64,000 nucleotides of DNA from Govania unica (GCF_027920805.1 NZ_JANWOI010000003.1:558001-622000); one strand, 5' to 3'. Shown: positions 47,092 through 56,407, numbered from the stretch's first letter. Numbers and translations: made by a program. The notes: generated by a model not told the origin, from the letters alone.

Positions 47092-48246
47092 TTAAACTGG
47101 GGCGATGCAGGCGAAGGTTGCGGCGATCAGCGCTTCACAACGGTCACCGGCACCACCGCCGGAACACATGAAATTCGGGCTGTAGCTGAAGGCGAGACCG
47201 GCTTCGGGATCGCTGAAGCCAATCGCGCCACCCACACCCGGATGCCCGAAGGCGCGCGGGTTCGAGCCAAAGGGGGCAAGCTCGTTGCTGAGAAAAAATC
47301 CGTGGCCATACCGGAAGCGGCGGTCAAGCAGTCCGCAATCGCCTTCCCATGACAGGCTTCTTAAGATGTCAATCAGGGCAGGGGACAGCAGATGATAACC
47401 GTCAAGGCTTCCGCCATTCCCAAGCGCCGCAAAAACCCGTGCCACCGCCCGCGCATTGCCATGACCGTTTGCCGACGGAAACACACCGCGCCGGAAGCTG
47501 TCGGTATTAAAGAAATCAGCCTTCGACGGCATGATGCGCCAGGCCCGTCCAAGCTTGCTCGTGCTGTCATTGATGGCGTTGAGGGTGACGCTTTGCGGGT
47601 TCGGAATGATGGTGGCGACGCGTTCTATGTCGGTGTCATCGAGACCGAATTGAAAATCAACGCCAAGCGGCCCGGCGATTTCCTCCTGGAAGAAAACATC
47701 CACCGTTCGGCCGTCAACACGGCGGATGATTTCGCCGAACAGAATGCCTGCCGTCATGGAATGATAGGCCCCTTGCGTGCCCGGTTCCCATTCGGGTTTC
47801 TGGACCGCGAGCGCCTGGCACATAACGTCCCAATTGAAGGCCGAGCCCGCCGGTGCGGCATCGGCATAGACCAGTCCGGCTTTGCCGCCAAGCAGCATGC
47901 GGATGGTGATGCCGTCCTTGCCGTTTTGCGCGAAGTCCGGCCAGTAACAGGCAACCGGGGCATCAAGGTCAACTGCGCCACGATCGATCAGACGATAAAG
48001 GCAGAGCGCCGCCATGCCCTTGCCCACCGACATCATGCAGACAATGCTGTCCCGATCCCACGGCGTTGCGCTCTGAGGATCGGCGATGCCGCCCCAGAGA
48101 TCAGCCACAAGCCGACCATGGTGATAGACCGCGACGGCAGCCCCGACTTCGCCACGGGTTGCGAAATTGTCCCGCAAGGTCTCACGCAATCCGGCGAAGG
48201 CCGGGTCGCATGTGCCATGGATCAGGATTGGGGCTTCTGTTGTCAT
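47092..48246 (-). CDS. Beta-lactamase-fold serine hydrolase (EstB-like), copy 1
   Basis: A 384-residue class-C-like hydrolase. The nucleophile motif is SVGK (Ser73-Lys76), the second motif is Y-H-S at 161-163, and an H-P-G motif replaces the usual KTG (FGHPGVGG). This set is typical of EstB-type esterases rather than antibiotic-cleaving lactamases. There is no signal peptide, so it is cytoplasmic. The ATG overlaps the stop of the paralogous gene by 4 bases. It may open an ester, lactone or cyclic amide in the pathway. Confidence 0.9.
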   Translation of the reverse strand: MTTEAPILIHGTCDPAFAGLRETLRDNFATRGEVGAAVAVYHHGRLVADLWGGIADPQSATPWDRDSIVCMMSVGKGMAALCLYRLIDRGAVDLDAPVACYWPDFAQNGKDGITIRMLLGGKAGLVYADAAPAGSAFNWDVMCQALAVQKPEWEPGTQGAYHSMTAGILFGEIIRRVDGRTVDVFFQEEIAGPLGVDFQFGLDDTDIERVATIIPNPQSVTLNAINDSTSKLGRAWRIMPSKADFFNTDSFRRGVFPSANGHGNARAVARVFAALGNGGSLDGYHLLSPALIDILRSLSWEGDCGLLDRRFRYGHGFFLSNELAPFGSNPRAFGHPGVGGAIGFSDPEAGLAFSYSPNFMCSGGGAGDRCEALIAATFACIAPV

Positions 48247-49406
48247 GACGCAATAACGGCCTGTTTGCCAAGAACGGCTTCGACCAGGGCTTCGCAGCGG
48301 TCGCCAACGCCTGCGCCCGCACACATCAGGTTCGGATTATAGCTCATGGCAAGCCCGGCTTCAGGGTCGGCGATGCCGATAGCGCCGCCTGCACCCGGAT
48401 GACCGAAGGCGCGCGCATTGCTGCCGAACGGAAGCATGGGTGGATAATTCAGAAAAAATCCGAGGCCATAGCGGAACGGCCGGTCGGTCATGCCGCAGAT
48501 GCCGCGCCAGCTTTCCGTGCGAATATCCTCGATCAGTGCCGGCGACAGCAGGCGCACACCGTCAAGCGTGCCGCCATTTCCCAAAAGCGCATAAGCGCGC
48601 GCAATGGCACGGGCATTGCCATGACCGTTCGAAGACGGAAAAACCGCCGTACGGTATTCATGGGTGTTATAGGGGGAGGCGGATTTCGGACGTATCCGCC
48701 AGGCGCGGCCAAGCTTGGTCGTAGGATCCTGGGTCTGGGTCAGAGTGACACTGGCGGGGTTCGGGATAATGTCGGCCACACGCGGCAAATCTGCCTCGGC
48801 GACGCCAAAACCGTAATCAATGCCAAGCGGCCCGGCGATTTCCTCGCGGAAGAAAACATCAATCATGCGGCCATCCACCCGGCGCACGATCTCGCCCAGA
48901 AGATATCCGCAGGTGACGGAATGATAAGCGCCTTGGGTGCCCGGTTCCCATTCGGGTTTCTGAGCAGCCAGCGCCGTGCAGACGATATCCCAGTCATAAG
49001 CCGAGCCATCCGGAGCGCCATCGGCATAAATCAAAGCTGCAAGGCCAGACACCAGCGTGCGGACCGTGATGGTCTCCTTGCCGTTCTGGGCGAATTCAGG
49101 CCAATAGCGGGCGACCGGGGCCTCAAGATCAACAAGGCCCCGATCCACCAGCATCAAAAGCGCCAGCGCCGTCATGGATTTTCCAACAGACATCATGCAA
49201 CTGATGGTGTTTTCCTGCCATGGCGTGCCGGTATCAGGATTGGCGATCCCGCCCCAGAGATCGACCACTTTGCGTCCGTCTTTATAGACGCAAACGGCAG
49301 CACCGATTTCTCCGCGACTGCGGAAATTTTCGCTGAACACGTCCCGCACGTGAGAAAACGCGGGATCGCAACTGCCGTCGATGTGAGTGGTCGGGGTCTC
49401 AGTCAT
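48243..49406 (-). CDS. Beta-lactamase-fold serine hydrolase (EstB-like), copy 2
   Basis: A 387-residue paralog of the neighbouring gene with the same motifs at the same positions: SVGK (73-76), Y-H-S and FGHPGAGG. Most of the length aligns without gaps. Differences lie around the entrance segments, for example YADGAPDGSAYDW versus YADAAPAGSAFNW. Retention of both copies with complete catalytic sets points to different substrates or stereochemistry. It follows the TonB receptor gene by 26 bases. Confidence 0.9.
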   Translation of the reverse strand: MTETPTTHIDGSCDPAFSHVRDVFSENFRSRGEIGAAVCVYKDGRKVVDLWGGIANPDTGTPWQENTISCMMSVGKSMTALALLMLVDRGLVDLEAPVARYWPEFAQNGKETITVRTLVSGLAALIYADGAPDGSAYDWDIVCTALAAQKPEWEPGTQGAYHSVTCGYLLGEIVRRVDGRMIDVFFREEIAGPLGIDYGFGVAEADLPRVADIIPNPASVTLTQTQDPTTKLGRAWRIRPKSASPYNTHEYRTAVFPSSNGHGNARAIARAYALLGNGGTLDGVRLLSPALIEDIRTESWRGICGMTDRPFRYGLGFFLNYPPMLPFGSNARAFGHPGAGGAIGIADPEAGLAMSYNPNLMCAGAGVGDRCEALVEAVLGKQAVIAS

Positions 49407-49432
49407 CGGGATCGCCTTATCAAAAAAGTGTT

Positions 49433-51658
49433 TTAGTAAGCGTAGCTCAAACGAAGACCGAAGGTGCGCGGGTCACCCGGCGTACCGGCTGGAACCGCAG
49501 TGAAGGATCCGGTCGAAACCAGATACTGCGTGTTTGAAAGGTTACGACCGTAGGCAATAACCTGCCAGCGCTGATCCGGCGAGGTGTAGCCGATGCTGGC
49601 ATTGATCAGATCATAGTTGGGCATGGTCTGGACATTGTCATTGACGACGGTGAAGAACTGGCGGGCTTTAAAACCATATTCACCGCGGACAAAGGCAGTA
49701 CCTTTGTCACCGAAATCCATCGTATATTGTGCGTAAAGATTATAGGTCCATTTCGGAGACGAGTTCAGATAGTTGCCCGAAGCGTCCATGGTCGCCGCGA
49801 CATTCATATTCAGCACAGGATCGAAGACCAACGGCGCACCTGGGATCGGCGCTTTGGGATAATCCTTATAGACAGCCTTAAGATAAGTCAGCGACCCGCC
49901 GATATCGAGACCCTCAATCGGCCTTGTCTGCAGTTCGAGTTCAATACCCTTGACGGTCGCGTTCGAGGCGTTGGTGATGTCGGTGACGCCCGGCATCAGG
50001 AAGGACTGAACTTGAAGGTTCTTATAGTCATAGTAGAACCCGGTGCCATTGAAACGGACACGGTGGTCAGCAAACTCGCTTTTAAAGCCAGCTTCGTAGC
50101 TCCAGAGGGTTTCCGGTGCAAAGCCTTGTGACTTATTCGCGCTTGAGAAATTGAAGCCGCCGGACTTGAAGCCCTTGGTTGCCGACGCATAAAGCATCAC
50201 GTCTTCTGTGACATGATAATCAAGACCGAATTTCGGCGTCCAGGCTTTATATTTTCCGCTTCTCAGATAGTGAGTAGGGTAGCCAGCAAGGGAAACACCT
50301 GTGGTCTGGGTAAAGATATTCAGATACTGGTCGAAATCTTTTTTCTCATCGGTGTAGCGAATACCGGCCGTGGCTGAGAATTTATCGGTGATGTCATAGG
50401 TGGCCTGTGCAAAGCCGGCCCATGCCTTGGTGTCGACGATCGGAGCCGGATTTGTCACGCGATTGGTATTGTAGGCCGTAACGGTCGAGTAGGCGTCGAT
50501 ATGTTCCTGGAAATAATACAGGCCGGCGACATATTTGAGGGCGTCGATTTTACCAGTCAGATTGAATTCCTGGGAAAACTGATGCTGCAGTTCTTGTTGG
50601 AGCGTGATCTGACGATGCAGATCGGTCGCGTCGGTGTCGCTTGTATAGTCCAGATGGCTTTTGCGATAAGCCGTCAGTGATTTGAGGACAGCGGCCTCGG
50701 AGATGGTGTAGTTGATTTCACCAGAGGTGCCCAAGATGAAGCGATCAGTTACGCTTGGTGTGTCGAGCGCGACTTTATGCCAGTCGCCACGAATGCTTTC
50801 CGTTACAGGATCCACAGGACCAGTTGCGCCTGTGGGCCGGAACGGCAGCAGCAGTGCCTGATTGCCGACGAAATGTCCGGTGTCTTTCAGGTAATCAGCG
50901 CGGACGATGATTTCAAGATTGTCCGTAGGCAAGGCGCGAATCTGCGCCCGTGTGCCCCAGGTGTTTTCGCTGCCGCGGTCATTGCCGGATGGGACGATGT
51001 TCTCGAAATAACCGTTATGCTTGCTGCCCATGGCCGAGATGCTGGCAAACAGTTTATCTTCAATGATCGGGCCGCTGATATAGCCTTCGCCACGGAACAG
51101 ATTATAATTTCCGACTGTTCCCTGTACCTTGGCATGGAATTCATTTGTGGGCAGGCGTGAGATGACGTTGATGGTGCCACCGACCGCGTTTCGGCCATAA
51201 AGTGTGCCTTGCGGACCGCGCAGAACTTCGATGCGTTCGACATCCATGAAATTGTTGAACACCGCGCCTGGGCGAGCGATATAAACGCCGTCCATATTCA
51301 CGGTTGTGCTTGGGTCCGATCCGGCGAACGTGTTGTTCGAGCCGATGCCGCGAATGTAAAGCTGCGCAAAAGCGCCATTCTGGGCAACCATCAGGTTCGG
51401 TGTCGATCCGGCGAGATCGCGGATATCCTTGATGCCGGTTTTTTCAAGAATTTCCGCCGAGAACGCCGTGATGGCGATTGGCGTTTCCTGAAGGTTGGTT
51501 GCGCCCATCTTGCTGCCGGTTACGATGATTTCATCAATCCGGAATTGATCCGCTGCTGCGGAGCCTGTGGCGGGCTCTGCTGCAAAGGCGGCGCTTGTGC
51601 TGAGCAATATGGCCGTCGTTCCGGTCAGAATTGCTTTTCTGCTTGTCTGTTTCATCAT
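49433..51658 (-). CDS. TonB-dependent outer-membrane receptor
   Basis: A 741-residue receptor. A signal peptide (about 1-26, ending AAFAAEP) is followed by a plug domain with IDEIIVTGSKMG as a TonB-box-like start, TPNLMVAQNG and RIEVLRGPQGTLYGRNAVGG. A 22-strand barrel ends in the aromatic LRLSYAY. It belongs to the broad class used by Caulobacter- and Sphingomonas-like bacteria to import diverse organic molecules. A strong AAGGAGGAGG site precedes the ATG. As part of the cluster it is the likely entry port for the compound degraded by the downstream enzymes. Confidence 0.94.
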   Translation of the reverse strand: MMKQTSRKAILTGTTAILLSTSAAFAAEPATGSAAADQFRIDEIIVTGSKMGATNLQETPIAITAFSAEILEKTGIKDIRDLAGSTPNLMVAQNGAFAQLYIRGIGSNNTFAGSDPSTTVNMDGVYIARPGAVFNNFMDVERIEVLRGPQGTLYGRNAVGGTINVISRLPTNEFHAKVQGTVGNYNLFRGEGYISGPIIEDKLFASISAMGSKHNGYFENIVPSGNDRGSENTWGTRAQIRALPTDNLEIIVRADYLKDTGHFVGNQALLLPFRPTGATGPVDPVTESIRGDWHKVALDTPSVTDRFILGTSGEINYTISEAAVLKSLTAYRKSHLDYTSDTDATDLHRQITLQQELQHQFSQEFNLTGKIDALKYVAGLYYFQEHIDAYSTVTAYNTNRVTNPAPIVDTKAWAGFAQATYDITDKFSATAGIRYTDEKKDFDQYLNIFTQTTGVSLAGYPTHYLRSGKYKAWTPKFGLDYHVTEDVMLYASATKGFKSGGFNFSSANKSQGFAPETLWSYEAGFKSEFADHRVRFNGTGFYYDYKNLQVQSFLMPGVTDITNASNATVKGIELELQTRPIEGLDIGGSLTYLKAVYKDYPKAPIPGAPLVFDPVLNMNVAATMDASGNYLNSSPKWTYNLYAQYTMDFGDKGTAFVRGEYGFKARQFFTVVNDNVQTMPNYDLINASIGYTSPDQRWQVIAYGRNLSNTQYLVSTGSFTAVPAGTPGDPRTFGLRLSYAY

Positions 51659-51740
51659 GGTGTCCTCCTCCTTAGTGTTTTTGTTGCTGCTATGATTGCG
51701 ATCCCGGCGATTTATCTGCCGTACCGCTCCCCTGTTCAGA

Positions 51741-52316
51741 TCACTCCACGAAGTTCAATCCTGTGGATTTGAAATAAGCGAGATGCTGCGCGCCATGGGC
51801 TGCAATCGCGCGCGCCGTGTGGGCTGGAAAAATGATGTCGTTCTGATCATGGATGCCGCCGGTGATGATCACCTGCAACAGGCCATCCTCATCGCTGATA
51901 TTGCGAAAGGCGCGATAAACGCCTGGCAGGACGGAAATGCAATCGAATTTGTCGAGCGTGAGTGTGTCCTGGCCCTCATCGCCGAACGAGAATTCAAAAC
52001 GGCCGGTGAGGACCGTGAATGTTTCGAACGTGTGATGATGGGCATGCAGGGATGGGCCAGTCATTGGCGGGCAGGCGGCATAAGTGATCGTCATGTCGCC
52101 AGCGCCCTTGATGGGAGCCATGGTGCCAAACGGACCCGGCATGTCATCCGCCCGTGCGACCACAGGTAACAGGCGACGTGACCAGATCAGATCTGCAACA
52201 TCTTGCGGGATGGTATGGTTTTTTTGCGACTGTAGTGCGTCCAGCGTCTCGAAGCGGGCAACCCTGCTTTCGGGGCCGGTCTTTGTCAGATTTGCAGAAA
52301 TCCCACCGTTACCCAT
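51741..52316 (-). CDS. Cupin-domain protein
   Basis: A 191-residue protein with a single cupin barrel at about 75-160. The first motif, GPSLHAHHHTFETFTVLTGRFEFSFG, supplies His-rich metal ligands and Glu; the second motif is weaker (GVYRAFRNISDEDGLLQVI). It could be a dioxygenase, an isomerase or a sensor of the pathway compound. The start at 52316 has GGGGAG just upstream; the earlier TTG is less likely. It is the first gene of the catabolic cluster and is followed by the receptor gene after 82 bases. Confidence 0.85.
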   Translation of the reverse strand: MGNGGISANLTKTGPESRVARFETLDALQSQKNHTIPQDVADLIWSRRLLPVVARADDMPGPFGTMAPIKGAGDMTITYAACPPMTGPSLHAHHHTFETFTVLTGRFEFSFGDEGQDTLTLDKFDCISVLPGVYRAFRNISDEDGLLQVIITGGIHDQNDIIFPAHTARAIAAHGAQHLAYFKSTGLNFVE

Positions 52317-52636
52317 GGTGCTCCCCAAGGATCCGCCTCACCCATGCGCGTCTTCCAGTGTCTCTGATTTTTCAGTTATAGCTGCGCGCTGAAACAGTAC
52401 GCCACAAAGTGTCGACGATTTCAATAACCTATTTTTGGATTTTTTCGCAAGCCTGCAGGAAGTGAGTAGTGAAACCTATGTAAATGGCGGAAATCTTGTA
52501 AAATCTGGCCTTGCTGTCCACCAGGCTTCTTTGAATTTTCTTAATGATTTTATCAATGTGTCGACGTTATTGCGGCCTGGGCCATGTGACGGTATGAATC
52601 AGCGTTGGTCGCCCTAAACACCCTGATATGGGAGAC
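52317..52636. promoter_or_regulatory. Upstream region of the catabolic cluster with repeated GTGTCGACG
   Basis: This about 320-base AT-richer gap between the GntR gene and the cupin gene has no coding signal. GTGTCGACG occurs at 52409-52417 and 52558-52566, both followed by (A/T)TT. The core resembles the AGTGTCG of the inverted repeat before the GntR gene. It probably contains the cluster promoter; no clear -35/-10 pair could be fixed. Confidence 0.35.
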
Positions 52637-53443
52637 TCAGCGGTCTTTTGATTGCTCAAGCAGGTGGATGGACCATTCCACATGGCTGTCCATAATGGCT
52701 CCGGCCGCACGCGAATCACCGGCCAGAACGGCATCGGCCAAGCGGTTGTAGTTGGCGATATAGCCGGAAATGCTCGATTCCATGTCGATAGTGCTGGCCA
52801 GAAAGCGGTTCCAGTATTCAATATTGAGGATACCGAGCAGATAGCCCACATAGGGCTTTTCGCCAATTTCGTTCAGCAGGTAATGAAAATCGTTCAGCAA
52901 TAAATAGAACTTATAAGAAGGAGAGGGCGGAGCCTGTTCAACGGCGCGAATTCTGGCGATCGCCATCTCAACGCGCTGGCGATTGTCGCCTTCGTGGATA
53001 CGCTCTGTCGCCGCGACCACGCCGACTTTGGCGATGCAGCCGGTGACTTCATAAATCTGGATCAGGTCATCAAGGGTGAAGACGCGCATGACCGCGCCTT
53101 TGTCGGGCAGCAATTCAACCAGGCCCTGACCGGCAAGGACATGCAAAGCTTCACGCACAGGGGCGCGGCTGAGGCCCAGACGTTTGGCAAGCTCGGCCGC
53201 TTTAATGCGCTGGCCTGGTTTGAGAATTCCTTCATCCAGGCTTTCCATCAATGTTTTGTGGACGCGCTGGGCCAAGGTCGTCTTTGTGCCGCCGTCCGCC
53301 AGCTGCTTTGGCGTACCAAAGGGCGTTACCACACTGCCGGAGCCAAGGCTGTCCTTGGCAGGTTCAGACTTTGCCCGGGGGCGTGTGGTCTTGGTTGCGG
53401 GTTTCACTTTTTTGGGTGGAGCTGCTGTCTTGGGCTTGTCCAT
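52637..53443 (-). CDS. GntR-family regulator, FCD type
   Basis: A 268-residue regulator. A long basic, proline-rich leader (about 1-50, KTAAPPKKVKPATKTTRPRA) precedes the winged helix (about 57-120, RIKAAELAKRLGLSRAPVRE). The FCD ligand-binding domain (about 125-260) has the Asp/His metal-ligand pattern (LLNDFHYLL, and DSHVEWSIHLL at the end). Regulators of this class usually repress catabolic genes until an organic acid binds. It is in the same orientation as, and directly upstream of, the 11-gene cluster and is its likely controller. Confidence 0.92.
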   Translation of the reverse strand: MDKPKTAAPPKKVKPATKTTRPRAKSEPAKDSLGSGSVVTPFGTPKQLADGGTKTTLAQRVHKTLMESLDEGILKPGQRIKAAELAKRLGLSRAPVREALHVLAGQGLVELLPDKGAVMRVFTLDDLIQIYEVTGCIAKVGVVAATERIHEGDNRQRVEMAIARIRAVEQAPPSPSYKFYLLLNDFHYLLNEIGEKPYVGYLLGILNIEYWNRFLASTIDMESSISGYIANYNRLADAVLAGDSRAAGAIMDSHVEWSIHLLEQSKDR

Positions 53444-53462
53444 TATGCATCCATTATGAGTG

Positions 53463-53478
53463 ATAGTGTCGCCACTAT
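53463..53478. promoter_or_regulatory. Inverted repeat upstream of the GntR gene
   Basis: ATAGTG-TCGC-CACTAT, perfect 6-bp arms, 20 bases before the regulator start. Its size and place suit an autoregulatory operator. The rest of the gap to kdpD shows no gene. Confidence 0.4.
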
Positions 53479-53638
53479 AGCTCGGTCGGTGTAATTACAG
53501 CAGGAACAGTGTCACATCCTCAACAGACCTGACAAGAAGACTGATGACAGGCACGGGTTGTGAGGTTTTTTTATTTCAATTGAACACATATTAATGTTCT
53601 CTAATTGTTCTAAATCCGGGACGGGCATGGGCAGGAGT

Positions 53639-56392
53639 TTATATTCCTTGGGCGTCAGCCGGTTCCTTGTTCGCATCTGTAAGTTTCGGTTGTTCTTCGA
53701 ACGGCAGGCGGATGGTGAAGCGTGTCCCGCGTCCGCCTGCTATGGGGCTCTCGACCGTGAGGCTGCCATTCATAGCTTCGATAATACCCTTGGCGATGGA
53801 TAATCCCAGGCCGGTTCCCGCTGTTGTGTGGTCCGTGTGTCGAATGCGATAAAACTTGTCAAACAGATGCGGCAGATGTTCAGGCGGCACTCCGTCGCCA
53901 TCATCGGTGACGGAGATATCTATATAGAGATCCTGACGCAAGGCGGATACATCGATGGTCGTCATTTGCTGCGCATGTTTGATGGCATTATCGATCAGAT
54001 TGACCAGCACCGTCTGCAATAGAACGTAATCGCTATGGATCATCAGCATCTCGGGTATGACGCGACGGATGATCTTGTAGGGATGACTGCGTGACCTGAC
54101 CTGTTGCAGCGAGGAATTGATGATCTCGGACAGCATGATCCAGTCATGACGCATTTCAATGACTCCGGATTCGAGCCGGGTAATGTCGAGAAGATTGGTG
54201 ACGAAATTTTCGAGCCGCTCGGTTTCTTCCTGAATGGTCGCAAGAAGCTCATCGCGGGCGGCATCGTTATAGCGCGTGGGAGCCTGGCGAAGGGCGGTCA
54301 CCGACCCGAGTATCGAGGTGAGCGGCGTGCGCAGGTCATGGGAAACCGACGATAGCAGGACATTGCGGAAGCGTTCGGTTGCGGCGGCTGTTGCGGCTGA
54401 TGATGCATCTTCGGCAAAGGTGATGCGTTCGATGGCTACGGCGGATTGATCCAGCATGGCGTCGAGGGTTGCGATGAGATCGGATTTGAGATCGATTTTC
54501 GTGCCTGTCCCTGTCTTGCGCATGCCGAAGACGCCGACCACACCTGATCCCGTGCGCATGGGGCGGAAATGCCAGGGGGCTGCGGGAAGGGTGTCGGTGC
54601 CGGTTCCCGCCGGTTCCGCATGGCTATATGTCCAGCGCGCAGCCGCTGTCGAGGCGGTATCCAATATATCGTCCGGAGGCCAGGCATAACGGATCAAAAG
54701 ATCGTCATCATCGGAACCCTGTTCGGGCAGCAGCACCATGGTGGGCATCCCGCTCAGACGGTGGGCTTTAAGGACGACGGCATGCAAAAGCTCATTGGCG
54801 CTTTTTGCTGCGCCGAGACGGCGGGAAAAATCATACAGCAACTGTAAGGCGCTCATGCGGTCCTGTGCGGCACTGGCTTGATCCCGAACGCGTCCGGCCA
54901 GTGACCCGGAGGTGGCAGCAACAACAAGGAACACGAGGAGGGTGATAACATCGTGGAAATTGGCGATTTGGAGCGAAAACAAAGGAGTGGCGAAAAAGAA
55001 ATTATAGATGCAGAAGGCGACGACGGCCGTGAACAGCGACGCCGTGCGGCCATGGCGAATGGCGCTATAAAGAACAATGGCCAGAAACAGCATGGACACA
55101 TTCGGGTGCTGCCGCATGCTCGGCACCAGATAGGCTAAGCCGACGACCCCCGCCAGACCAGCCAATGAGGTCAGGATGCCCGGCCAGGTCGGGACATCAA
55201 CCCATTTGCGGAAGCGGTATGAAAGACTTTTGCGCTTTTTGCTGGCCGGAGGTGCGGTCACCACATGAATGGCGATGCCCTCGCTTTTGCGTATCAGTTC
55301 CTGCACCAGGGAGCGGCCGAACAATTCGCGGATCCGGCTCCTCCGGGAGCGTCCGATCAGAATTTGGGTGACATTGTTGCGCCGCGCATAGGCCAGGATC
55401 TCCCCTGGCAGATCGAGGCCGATTAGCCGCTCGGTACGGCTCTGCAACCGCTCGGCCAGTGACAGCGCGTCCTCTATGGCGGCGGTATCTATGTCCGATA
55501 TGGCGCCAGGTGACATATAGGCCGGTTCCACATAAATCGTGACCCAGGGTGCCTTCAACTGTTCCGCCATGCGGTTGCCCGCAAGCACGATGGCCGAGGC
55601 AAGTCCGTCGGGGCCGATGCAGACCATCAGGCGTTCGCTCGCGGGCCATGGGCCTTCAATCGCGCGGCTGCGCATATAGCCGACCATCTGGGCATTTACC
55701 CGTTCCGCCGTGCGACGGAGGGCAAGCTCGCGCAGGGCGGTCAGGTTGCCGGGCCGGAAAAACCCCTCCCGTGCCTGGGCGGCGAGATTGGCCACATAGA
55801 CCTTGCCGTCTTCCAGCCGATCCGTGAGTTCAGCGGGGGTGAGGTCGACAAGCTCCACTTCATCGGCCTCGTCCAACACGCGATCGGGCACGGTTTCCTG
55901 CACACGCACGCCTGTGATGCGGGCGACCACGTCATTGAGGCTTTCGATATGCTGGACATTGAGCGTGCTCAACACATCGATCCCGGCCCGCAGCAATTCT
56001 TCGGCGTCTTGCCAGCGCTTGGGGTGGCGGCAGTCGGGGGCGTTGCTATGGGCCAGTTCGTCGAGCAGAAGCACTTGCGGCTTGCGCTTGAGCGCCGCGT
56101 CGAGATCGAATTCCTGCAAGTCATGGCCGTGGTATGGAATGATCCGGCGCGGCAGAACCTCAAGCCCTTCAAGCAACGCCTGGGTCTCGGCACGGCCATG
56201 GGTTTCGACGACGCCGACCGCCACGTCACGGTCATCGGCTTTCAGGCGGCGGGCGGTTTCGAGCATGGTATAGGTCTTGCCCACGCCGGGCGCCATGCCG
56301 AGAAAAATCGTTAACCGGCCGCGCCCCTCGCGGTCTGCCGCAGCGAGGAGCACATCCGGTTCCGGTCGGTTTGGTTCACCAGACTTTACCAT
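53639..56392 (-). CDS. kdpD: Sensor histidine kinase KdpD
   Basis: A 917-residue K+-responsive sensor kinase. In order: KdpD domain with a Walker-A-like GMAPGVGKTYTML (about 32-44) and LLDELAHSNAPDCRHPKRWQ; a universal-stress-protein domain (about 250-370); four membrane helices of DUF4118 (about 400-500); a GAF-like domain (about 520-650); a HisKA domain with the phospho-accepting His in SSVSHDLRTPLTS (about 680); and an ATPase domain with DNAIKHA and GTGLGLSIAKGI. It follows kdpC by 15 bases. The partner response regulator gene kdpE, normally next, is absent on both sides. Confidence 0.95.
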   Translation of the reverse strand: MVKSGEPNRPEPDVLLAAADREGRGRLTIFLGMAPGVGKTYTMLETARRLKADDRDVAVGVVETHGRAETQALLEGLEVLPRRIIPYHGHDLQEFDLDAALKRKPQVLLLDELAHSNAPDCRHPKRWQDAEELLRAGIDVLSTLNVQHIESLNDVVARITGVRVQETVPDRVLDEADEVELVDLTPAELTDRLEDGKVYVANLAAQAREGFFRPGNLTALRELALRRTAERVNAQMVGYMRSRAIEGPWPASERLMVCIGPDGLASAIVLAGNRMAEQLKAPWVTIYVEPAYMSPGAISDIDTAAIEDALSLAERLQSRTERLIGLDLPGEILAYARRNNVTQILIGRSRRSRIRELFGRSLVQELIRKSEGIAIHVVTAPPASKKRKSLSYRFRKWVDVPTWPGILTSLAGLAGVVGLAYLVPSMRQHPNVSMLFLAIVLYSAIRHGRTASLFTAVVAFCIYNFFFATPLFSLQIANFHDVITLLVFLVVAATSGSLAGRVRDQASAAQDRMSALQLLYDFSRRLGAAKSANELLHAVVLKAHRLSGMPTMVLLPEQGSDDDDLLIRYAWPPDDILDTASTAAARWTYSHAEPAGTGTDTLPAAPWHFRPMRTGSGVVGVFGMRKTGTGTKIDLKSDLIATLDAMLDQSAVAIERITFAEDASSAATAAATERFRNVLLSSVSHDLRTPLTSILGSVTALRQAPTRYNDAARDELLATIQEETERLENFVTNLLDITRLESGVIEMRHDWIMLSEIINSSLQQVRSRSHPYKIIRRVIPEMLMIHSDYVLLQTVLVNLIDNAIKHAQQMTTIDVSALRQDLYIDISVTDDGDGVPPEHLPHLFDKFYRIRHTDHTTAGTGLGLSIAKGIIEAMNGSLTVESPIAGGRGTRFTIRLPFEEQPKLTDANKEPADAQGI

Positions 56393-56407
56393 GGGGGCAT
56401 TATAGCA

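Noticed and set aside
47092-49406. Beta-lactamase antibiotic resistance
   Set aside because: There is no signal peptide, the KTG motif is replaced by H-P-G, and the context is catabolic. EstB-type esterases fit better.
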